From a virus: a stretch of DNA of 23,502 bases. Location: positions 1 to 23,502 of IMG/VR virus record IMGVR_UViG_3300028131_000043. One strand, given 5' to 3'. Every line of letters starts with the position of its first letter. Position 1 is the first letter of the stretch. The position numbers and the translations under genes are program-made. This document shows, piece after piece, positions 1 to 4,471 of this stretch. The notes below the pieces were generated by a model, which was given only the letters and a program-made list of their open reading frames with translations, did no database searches and was not told where the DNA came from.

Positions 1-4
1 TTTT

Positions 5-451
5 ATGAAACGTTTAGAGGCCAATGATATAAAGAATTTAAGCTTACTAAAGCATTACCGCATTATCAGGCGGTGGGCTTGCAGAAACAATGGGCTTTCT
101 GATGCAGATCTAGAGTTATTAATTTACCTAGACTGCATTGGTCTTTTTAACAGACTTGATTTTATAGATGGAGCTTATTCTTACAGTTGGGATAATAGAA
201 GATGGGCAAGATTAAAAGCGGATGATTGGATAAATGTGTTTGCTAAGAGAAACAGAACAACTACAAAAAGTAATGTGTATAAAGTTTCCTTTAAAGGCAA
301 GCAGCTAATAAATAAAATATATCGCATAATGTTAGGGGAAGAAGACATTCCAACTAGTACAAAAAGAAATGTTATAATGAAGGGTAAAAGATACTCTGAC
401 AAAGTCCTTATAAAATCAATTAAAAACGTAAACAACGATAAATCAATATAA
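5..451 (+). CDS. Putative winged-helix (MarR-like) protein
   Basis: 148 residues. The first ~60 residues are helical and hydrophobic (LLKHYRIIRRWACRNNGLSD, then a helix ending YLDCIGLFNRLDF). A Trp/Tyr/Arg-rich stretch follows (SYSWDNRRWARL), then a basic strand-like part (RTTTKSNVYKVSFKGK) and a closing helix (QLINKIYRIMLG). A helical core plus a basic beta-hairpin before a final helix is how a winged helix-turn-helix of the MarR type looks, so DNA binding is plausible. This is inference from pattern; no diagnostic motif proves it. It may control late genes or be a small virion protein. The start is four bases into the window, so its upstream signal cannot be seen and an earlier in-frame start cannot be excluded. 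It lies 9 bases before the next gene, as the first visible member of the operon. Confidence 0.6.
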   Translation: MKRLEANDIKNLSLLKHYRIIRRWACRNNGLSDADLELLIYLDCIGLFNRLDFIDGAYSYSWDNRRWARLKADDWINVFAKRNRTTTKSNVYKVSFKGKQLINKIYRIMLGEEDIPTSTKRNVIMKGKRYSDKVLIKSIKNVNNDKSI

Positions 452-460
452 ATAACTATT

Positions 461-673
461 ATGAATGAACTTGAAATGGAGCAAGCAAGGCTAGATGGCA
501 TGGCAAAAGCCGTACAGGGGGAAGCAAAGCCAGAAATTGCAATACCGCCAATAGCTCCTGTAGCACCTATTGTTGACCCACTAGTACAAGCAACTAATAC
601 AAATTTTTCACCACGAACCCAGTTTGCAGCCAATAATATTTTTGGCACTCCAAGCGACAGAGGGCTAGTATAA
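461..673 (+). CDS. Small Ala/Pro-rich hypothetical protein
   Basis: 70 residues, not recognised. It has an acidic helical start (MNELEMEQARLDGMAKAVQG), a Pro/Ala/Ile/Val-rich extended middle (IAIPPIAPVAPIVDP) and a polar C-terminal part with NFSPRTQFAANNIFGTP. There is no signal peptide or membrane helix. The Pro-rich middle looks like a flexible linker between two short structured ends, as in small virion or assembly-accessory proteins, but no function can be assigned. The ATG follows an AT-rich, Shine-Dalgarno-free leader (AAATAACTATT), the same initiation style as elsewhere in the window. Its position inside a tight same-strand operon and its regular codon use support it as a real gene. 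Confidence 0.6.
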   Translation: MNELEMEQARLDGMAKAVQGEAKPEIAIPPIAPVAPIVDPLVQATNTNFSPRTQFAANNIFGTPSDRGLV

Positions 674-682
674 ATAAAAGCT

Positions 683-904
683 ATGAAAAGTAAAAAAATG
701 GTAAAAACAAAAAGAATGTACAGCCCAGCTCAAGGGTCTGACGCGGTATGGGCAGGCCCATTAAATATGGATAACCAGCCACGAGGCTACGGATCTAGCA
801 GTGGTTGTAAAGGCATTCAGTTGCTAGCTAAAAATATGCCAGAATACATACCAGGCCCAATCTCAAAGATTGCTAAAGGCAAGGATGGAATGGGTATGAA
901 TTAA
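683..904 (+). CDS. Small basic Gly/Met-rich hypothetical protein
   Basis: 73 residues, not recognised. The N-terminus is strongly basic (MKSKKMVKTKRMYSP). A Gly/Ser-rich centre with a single Cys (YGSSSGCKGIQLL) follows, and the tail is Lys/Gly/Met-rich (GKDGMGMN). There is no membrane segment. It lies 9 bases after the preceding gene with an AT-rich leader (TATAAATAAAAGCT). Its stop codon shares a base with the next ATG (TAATG), so the following membrane peptide is probably translated by reinitiation. Composition resembles the other small cationic proteins of this cluster (1079-1234, 1701-2021, 2041-2343), which suggests nucleic-acid or envelope contact, but that is inference only. Confidence 0.6.
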   Translation: MKSKKMVKTKRMYSPAQGSDAVWAGPLNMDNQPRGYGSSSGCKGIQLLAKNMPEYIPGPISKIAKGKDGMGMN

Positions 905-1074
905 TGGTGATGGGAGACTTGAAGTTATATGCAGCCAACATGCTAGTAATGATGATTACTATGTCTGATATAGAAGTTATACTTAAAATACTTTTGCTAT
1001 TGGTAACCATAGGGTATACCGCATTTAAATGGATCTCAATTGCAAAAAAATATAAAAAACACAGCAAAAAATAA
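904..1074 (+). CDS. Small one-helix membrane protein, holin candidate
   Basis: 56 residues, read directly: ATG at 904 overlapping the previous stop (TAATG), ending TAA at 1072-1074. The N-terminal third is Met-rich and amphipathic (AANMLVMMITMSD). One clear hydrophobic helix follows at about residues 25-46 (VILKILLLLVTIGYTAFKWI), and the C-terminus is Lys-rich (AKKYKKHSKK). A single helix with a positively charged tail fits a small class III-type holin or lysis regulator with the tail in the cytoplasm. The endolysin lies just downstream and a second holin-like gene lies at 2688-3131, which supports a lysis role, but function is inferred. A second in-frame ATG at 910 is an alternative start. 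The gene is short enough to be missed by ordinary size cut-offs. Confidence 0.65.
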   Translation: MVMGDLKLYAANMLVMMITMSDIEVILKILLLLVTIGYTAFKWISIAKKYKKHSKK

Positions 1075-1078
1075 TATT

Positions 1079-1234
1079 ATGCCAGTAAAAAAAGCAGTAA
1101 AGAAAGCAGTAAAGAAAGGGGCAAAAGCAGGTGCAAAGAAAGCTACAAAAGCAGTAGTTAATAAAAAGCTAGATAAGCTGCCACCAGCATTAAAGAAAGC
1201 AATCTTAAAAGCGAAAGCTAAAAAGAAAAAGTAA
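1079..1234 (+). CDS. Tiny Lys/Ala-rich basic protein
   Basis: 51 residues from ATG 1079. The frame is open further upstream to a TTG at 1040, but that would run inside the preceding gene, and ATG 1079 has the usual AT-rich leader (AAATAATATT). The sequence is almost entirely Lys, Ala and Val: repeated KKAVKKA and GAKAGAKKATKA blocks, a short LDKLPPALKKAILKAKA segment, then a poly-Lys end. The composition resembles histone H1-like or AlgP-type tails and would bind DNA, RNA or anionic envelope polymers non-specifically. An amphipathic membrane-active peptide is the other possibility, given its place between a membrane peptide and the endolysin. No specific family is claimed. Confidence 0.55.
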   Translation: MPVKKAVKKAVKKGAKAGAKKATKAVVNKKLDKLPPALKKAILKAKAKKKK

Positions 1235-1239
1235 AAGCG

Positions 1240-1701
1240 ATGGATAAGATAAGTAAACACGTATCTTATAAAGAAGCTACAAGAAGTGCAACAGCTGCAC
1301 GAATGAACTTAAATAACGCTCCTGATGAAGACCAAATTAAATGTATGGGTATTTTATCAGAAAAGATATTTGAGCCCCTTAGAAAGCACGTGGGAGGCCC
1401 TATACGGATCAATAGCTTCTTTCGTTCTCCTGAATTAAACAAATCTGTTGGGGGTAGCACAACTTCTCAGCACTGCAAAGGCCAAGCTATGGATTTAGAC
1501 GATTCATACGGCCATGCAACCAATGCTGAAATGTATGAGTTCATAAAAGAGAACTTAGACTTCGACCAGATGATATGGGAATTTGGGGATGATGATAACC
1601 CAGATTGGGTTCACGTATCTTACATATCTTCAAAAGCAAACAGGAATAGATGCTTAGCAGCTTATAAAGAGCACGGCAGAACACGATATAAAATAATATA
1701 A
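1240..1701 (+). CDS. M15 family peptidase, probable endolysin
   Basis: 153 residues, the length of a single-domain Peptidase_M15_3 (D,D-carboxypeptidase/VanY-like) enzyme. It should cleave peptide cross-links in peptidoglycan at the end of infection. Visible hallmarks are the substrate-binding Arg motif INSFFRSPELN (R62), the zinc motif SQHCKGQAMDLD with H78 and D85, an acidic residue E114 in MIWEFGD, and the last zinc ligand H125 in WVHVSY. All expected ligands of the HxxxxxxD...H type are present, so it should be active. There is no signal peptide, so export would depend on a holin; membrane proteins that could serve lie at 904-1074 and 2688-3131. It overlaps the next gene by one base (TAATG). 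The same fold also occurs in virion-borne peptidases, but the genomic place favours lysis. Confidence 0.88.
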   Translation: MDKISKHVSYKEATRSATAARMNLNNAPDEDQIKCMGILSEKIFEPLRKHVGGPIRINSFFRSPELNKSVGGSTTSQHCKGQAMDLDDSYGHATNAEMYEFIKENLDFDQMIWEFGDDDNPDWVHVSYISSKANRNRCLAAYKEHGRTRYKII

Positions 1702-2021
1702 TGGCATATACACAACCATCGAGTCCGTTTTTTGCAAAAAGCAAACCACCGGCTCCATCAAAAAAGAAATCTTTAGGGTACTATAATAAGGCAAATAAAA
1801 CCGGGACAGGTGCTGCCGCAGGTGGCGGTATGACAGCGAAAGGTGTTGCAAAGTATAAAAGAGATAATCCTGGTAGTAAACTACAAACTGCTGTAACTAA
1901 AGATCCTTCTAAGCTAAAACCAGGAGGTAAGGCAGCAAAGCGTAGAAAAGCATTTTGCGCTAGGTCTAAAAGCTGGAAAAGTGAACGCGGTAGAGCCGCA
2001 AGAAGAAGATGGAATTGTTAA
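1701..2021 (+). CDS. Basic Arg/Lys-rich protein, DUF6321-like
   Basis: 106 residues. The N-terminus is Pro/Ser/Lys-rich and probably disordered (SKPPAPSKKKS). The C-terminal half from residue ~43 reads GMTAKGVAKYKRDNPGSKLQ, then SKLKPGGKAAKRRKAFCARS, and ends ARRRWNC, with two Cys (C86 and C106). From memory this pattern matches the phage-associated DUF6321 family; I could not check it. Its strong positive charge and paired Cys suggest nucleic-acid binding or a capsid-internal role; function is unknown. It starts at an ATG sharing a base with the endolysin stop codon, so it is translationally coupled to it. Confidence 0.65.
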   Translation: MAYTQPSSPFFAKSKPPAPSKKKSLGYYNKANKTGTGAAAGGGMTAKGVAKYKRDNPGSKLQTAVTKDPSKLKPGGKAAKRRKAFCARSKSWKSERGRAARRRWNC

Positions 2022-2040
2022 TAATAAATAAATAAACATT

Positions 2041-2343
2041 ATGAAAAAAAAGTACGATAACTCAGCAAAAGCTAAAATGATAAGAGTAGCAGCTGATGAA
2101 AAAGACAAGAAGAATGCTTCTGCCGCAGGCAAGGAAAGGTTAGATTATGATATTAAAAGCATGATCAATATGAAAGGAACTTCTATGGGATACGGTAAAA
2201 TGTCAAAAAGCGGCATTATGCAGTGCGGAAGCTGTATTGGTAAACACATGAAAGGTAGCAGCGGGCTTAAAATGAGTGCGGACCTTAAGTACATGCCAGT
2301 TATGGACAGAGAGAAGGACGCGATGAAAAAAGGCGATATGTAA
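2041..2343 (+). CDS. Met/Lys-rich hypothetical protein with a CxxC motif
   Basis: 100 residues, not recognised. The first ~40 residues are a charged helix (SAKAKMIRVAADEKDKKNAS). The rest is Gly/Ser/Lys/Met-rich, with 13 Met in the whole protein and one CGSC pair (C62, C65) inside MQCGSCIGKHM. A single CxxC next to a His could bind one metal jointly with another chain or form a redox pair, but there are too few ligands for a full zinc finger in one chain. There is no membrane helix. Its leader (AATAATAAATAAATAAACATT) is a clear A/T-rich Bacteroidota-type initiation region. It sits between the endolysin and zincin genes. Confidence 0.6.
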   Translation: MKKKYDNSAKAKMIRVAADEKDKKNASAAGKERLDYDIKSMINMKGTSMGYGKMSKSGIMQCGSCIGKHMKGSSGLKMSADLKYMPVMDREKDAMKKGDM

Positions 2344-2344
2344 T

Positions 2345-2695
2345 ATGGGGTTTAAGTTATCTAACCCGCCATATAAGACCGAACCCGTCCCGGTCTATGA
2401 AGCAGACTTGGGACCTGGTGTTCTTGGGCAGAGTAACAACAATGGCACTATCATAATAAATGAGAAGCTAGACCCTAAGTTTCACAAAGAGGTTATTAGG
2501 CACGAAGCTGTCCATATTAATCAAATGTCACGAGGCGACTTAGATTACGACGACAATAATATATATTGGAAGGGTAAGAAGTACTCAAAGAATAATCCCA
2601 AGATAGCTATGGCTAGCCCTGCTAATTCGCCTTGGGAAAAAGAGGCATATAAAAAGTCTAAGACTAAATATAAAGATACAAAATACAATGTCTAA
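2345..2695 (+). CDS. Small HExxH zincin-like metallopeptidase
   Basis: 116 residues. The centre carries HEAVHINQ with zinc ligands H53 and H57 and catalytic E54. Downstream PWEKEAY (97-102) offers E98 or E100 as the third ligand, the layout of gluzincin-like minimal domains such as DUF4157-type peptidases. The segment before it (GTIIINEKLDPKFHKEVIRH) is the strand-plus-helix that normally precedes the active-site helix. There is no signal peptide. It may cut peptidoglycan-linked peptides or process a virion protein; the lysis neighbourhood favours the first, but neither is shown. It starts two bases after the previous stop and overlaps the holin-like gene by eight bases. Confidence 0.75.
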   Translation: MGFKLSNPPYKTEPVPVYEADLGPGVLGQSNNNGTIIINEKLDPKFHKEVIRHEAVHINQMSRGDLDYDDNNIYWKGKKYSKNNPKIAMASPANSPWEKEAYKKSKTKYKDTKYNV

Positions 2696-3131
2696 AAAAT
2701 TTAAGGATACGAAGCTAGGTGCATTTTTAGGTAATACAGCTCCACATATATTAGATATAGCTGGGGACTTATTACCAGATGCAGGCGTATTAGGTATGGT
2801 AAAAAACCTCATTGAGAAAGATGACAAGATTAAGCCTGAGGATAAGAAAGTAGCTTTAACAAAGACAAAAGAAATGTATGAGCTGGAGGTTAAAGACAGA
2901 GACTCAGCAAGAAGCAGAGAGGTGGAAGTTAAAAAGACTGGTAGCAAAGATATTATGATGATGCTTACGGGCATTGTAGGTTTAGTATCATTCCTATTTA
3001 TCATATACGCGGTAGTTTACGAGGAAGGAGTTTTACATAATGAACTCTTTGTACACTTAATGGGCATGGTTGAAGGTGTTGTAATCAGTAACATATTTGC
3101 ATACTACTATGGTAGCAGCGCAGAAAAGTAA
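2688..3131 (+). CDS. Holin-like membrane protein
   Basis: 147 residues. The N-terminal half is soluble and partly amphipathic (GAFLGNTAPHILDIAGDLLP), followed by a charged helical linker (KEMYELEVKDRDSARSREVE). Two membrane helices follow at about 89-111 (IMMMLTGIVGLVSFLFIIYA) and 120-141 (LFVHLMGMVEGVVISNIFAY), with a short tail YYYGSSAEK. The ARDS-type linker followed by paired C-terminal helices matches the holin-like proteins (3TM-holin/GTA-holin type) often found in marine phages, from memory. It would permeabilise the inner membrane and so control release of the M15 enzyme. It overlaps the end of the zincin gene, indicating coupled translation. Confidence 0.72.
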   Translation: MSKKFKDTKLGAFLGNTAPHILDIAGDLLPDAGVLGMVKNLIEKDDKIKPEDKKVALTKTKEMYELEVKDRDSARSREVEVKKTGSKDIMMMLTGIVGLVSFLFIIYAVVYEEGVLHNELFVHLMGMVEGVVISNIFAYYYGSSAEK

Positions 3132-3181
3132 CAAAAAGCGAGTGATAATAAGAAGTAAGTAATCAAATTAAATTTAATATA

Positions 3182-3418
3182 ATGAGAATAACAGACGAAG
3201 AGCTAGAGCTCATCAGGGAGCAACAAACAAAAATTGCTCAAATTAAGCAAGACATCGGCACACTAGAACTTAGAAAGCACGAGGTCATGGGCGTAATGCT
3301 TGATGTAAATCAAGAAGTCGAAGAAACAAAAACCACACTAGAAGAAAAGTATGGTCGTGTAAACATTAACCTTGATGACGGTACTTATACTGCTGTTGAG
3401 GAAGAAGAATCTAAGTAA
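3182..3418 (+). CDS. Small coiled-coil hypothetical protein
   Basis: 78 residues. Residues ~4-58 form an uninterrupted charged helix with heptad-like hydrophobic spacing (ELELIREQQTKIAQIKQDIG, then LELRKHEVMGVMLDVNQEVE), followed by a short strand pair around YGRVNINLDDGTY and an acidic tail. It resembles small coiled-coil accessory proteins found before the packaging genes in aquatic phages, but no function is known to me. A 50-base AT-rich gap precedes it, containing AAATTAAATTTAATATA, the only break in this part of the operon, so a promoter could lie there. Its stop overlaps the next ATG by one base. Confidence 0.65.
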   Translation: MRITDEELELIREQQTKIAQIKQDIGTLELRKHEVMGVMLDVNQEVEETKTTLEEKYGRVNINLDDGTYTAVEEEESK

Positions 3419-3645
3419 TGAGTAGTGTTGTAAGAAAAATCAGTATAGGATCTGATTACAAAAATGATGCAATGCACTATTCTATAGGACAGCAAGTGTA
3501 TGGCGGTCATGAAATATCTGATATTCTTCTTGACGAGAAAGATAGTTCTTACAACATCTATATAAAAAAGGGTGAAGAAGTGCTACCTTGGAAAAAGTTT
3601 AATAGCAATATGGCTATTTCAGTTGAGTACGATTTACAGTATTAA
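3418..3645 (+). CDS. Small beta-rich hypothetical protein
   Basis: 75 residues, not assigned to a named family. It starts SSVVRKISIGSDYKNDAMHY, followed by a strand-rich stretch (IGQQVYGGHEISDIL, SSYNIYIKKGEEVLPWKKF), and ends SVEYDLQY. Alternating strands with little helix suggest a small beta-barrel or sandwich. It is joined at both ends by one-base stop/start overlaps (TAATG), so it is made together with the coiled-coil protein before it and the Cpn10-like protein after it. I recall similar small proteins in marine phages next to the packaging genes, always as hypothetical. Confidence 0.65.
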   Translation: MSSVVRKISIGSDYKNDAMHYSIGQQVYGGHEISDILLDEKDSSYNIYIKKGEEVLPWKKFNSNMAISVEYDLQY

Positions 3646-4241
3646 TGAAAAGTATTCACGATTTTATCGTAAAACCCATAGAGGGTCGATACAATAATAC
3701 TGTAAAGGTTAATGAGGTTGATCTCATAGTTAACACAAGAATTGAAGAGTTTAAAAGTGTAAGTAAAGTTGCTGAAGTAGTAGCTTTGCCATTAGCTATA
3801 AATACTAAAATAAAAGTTGGGGATAAAGTCATAGTACACCACAACGTATTCAGAAGATTCTATGACATTAGAGGCAACGAAAAAAACAGTAGAAGTTTTA
3901 TTAAAGAAGATATGTATGCTTGCTCACCTGAGCAGATTTATATGTATGGAGCAAATAAGACTAATCTTGATTATTGTTTTGTAAAACCTTTAGTAAGCCA
4001 CGACATTTTTTCTTTAGATAAAGAAAAGCCACTTGTTGGAATATTAAAGTATGGAAACAAAGGGTTAGCCAATGTAGGGATAAATGAAGAGGATTTAGTA
4101 TCTTTTAGACCAGAGTCAGAGTTTGAGTTTATCATTGATGGCGAACTATTATATTGTATGAAATTAAATAACATTGTTGCGAAACATGAACGTAAAGGAA
4201 ACGAAGAAGAATATAATCCAAGCTGGGCAAAGAGCAGTTGA
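3645..4241 (+). CDS. Double Cpn10 (GroES)-like co-chaperonin
   Basis: 198 residues that read as two Cpn10-like barrels in tandem. The first spans ~4-102. IHDFIVKP mirrors the GroES opening RPLHDRVIVKR, AEVVALP mirrors GEVLAVG, IKVGDKVIVHH mirrors VKVGDIVIF, and YACSPEQIYMY occupies the place of the closing strand. The second spans ~108-180. It opens with DYCFVKP, then VGILKYGN, EEDLVSFRPESEFEFIIDGE and LLYCMKLNNIVAKHE, close to the GroES ending EEVLIMSESDILAIVEA. L27-I28-V29 lie where GroES carries its GroEL-binding mobile-loop triplet (IVL, 25-27). Its likely role is to cap host GroEL during folding of a virion protein, as T4 gp31 does for its capsid protein. The match is by eye. Its 3' end overlaps the next gene by 56 bases, and it is the only gene here ending in TGA. 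Confidence 0.62.
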   Translation: MKSIHDFIVKPIEGRYNNTVKVNEVDLIVNTRIEEFKSVSKVAEVVALPLAINTKIKVGDKVIVHHNVFRRFYDIRGNEKNSRSFIKEDMYACSPEQIYMYGANKTNLDYCFVKPLVSHDIFSLDKEKPLVGILKYGNKGLANVGINEEDLVSFRPESEFEFIIDGELLYCMKLNNIVAKHERKGNEEEYNPSWAKSS

Positions 4242-4470
4242 GGAATTAATAAAGGTAGCTAAAGAGGCTATTGTTGATTCAGACGATGACTTATCTGCGG
4301 ATAAGTTAAAGAATGCAGCTGCAACTAAGAAGCTAGCAATATTCGATGCTTTTGAAATTCTAAACAGAATTGAGCAGGAGAAAGAGATGTTAGATGATAA
4401 GCCTAAAGACGACACCAAAAAGAAAAGTGAGTTTAAAGGGTTTGCAGAAGGTAGGGCCAAATTCAGTTAG
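4186..4470 (+). CDS. Putative small terminase subunit
   Basis: 94 residues from ATG 4186. An open TTG at 4174 is possible but ATG is preferred. The protein is all-helical and charged: NVKETKKNIIQAGQRAVEEL, KVAKEAIVDSDDDLSADKL, then KNAAATKKLAIFDAFEILNR. A disordered Asp/Lys-rich tail ends KGFAEGRAKFS. Its size, helical DNA-binding or oligomerising character and position immediately before the large terminase fit the small terminase subunit, which selects viral DNA and hands it to the motor. No helix-turn-helix is obvious, so the call rests mainly on context. It ends one base before the terminase ATG. Confidence 0.6.
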   Translation: MNVKETKKNIIQAGQRAVEELIKVAKEAIVDSDDDLSADKLKNAAATKKLAIFDAFEILNRIEQEKEMLDDKPKDDTKKKSEFKGFAEGRAKFS

Positions 4471-4471
4471 T

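Noticed and set aside
181-648. A 155-codon open frame on the - strand
   Set aside because: It is antisense to two plausible + strand genes, its hydrophobic composition comes from reverse-reading Lys/Ala-rich codons, and no other gene is on this strand.
1040-1078. TTG start extending the Lys/Ala-rich protein
   Set aside because: It lies inside the membrane-peptide gene, while ATG 1079 has the usual AT-rich leader.
2585-3004. A 139-codon open frame on the - strand that looks membrane-like
   Set aside because: It is the shadow of the zincin and holin-like genes; the + strand proteins carry the recognisable motifs.
4394-4471. Longer N-terminus for the large terminase from ATG 4394
   Set aside because: It would overlap most of the small terminase's last third; ATG 4472 follows that gene's stop by one base and gives a natural start.
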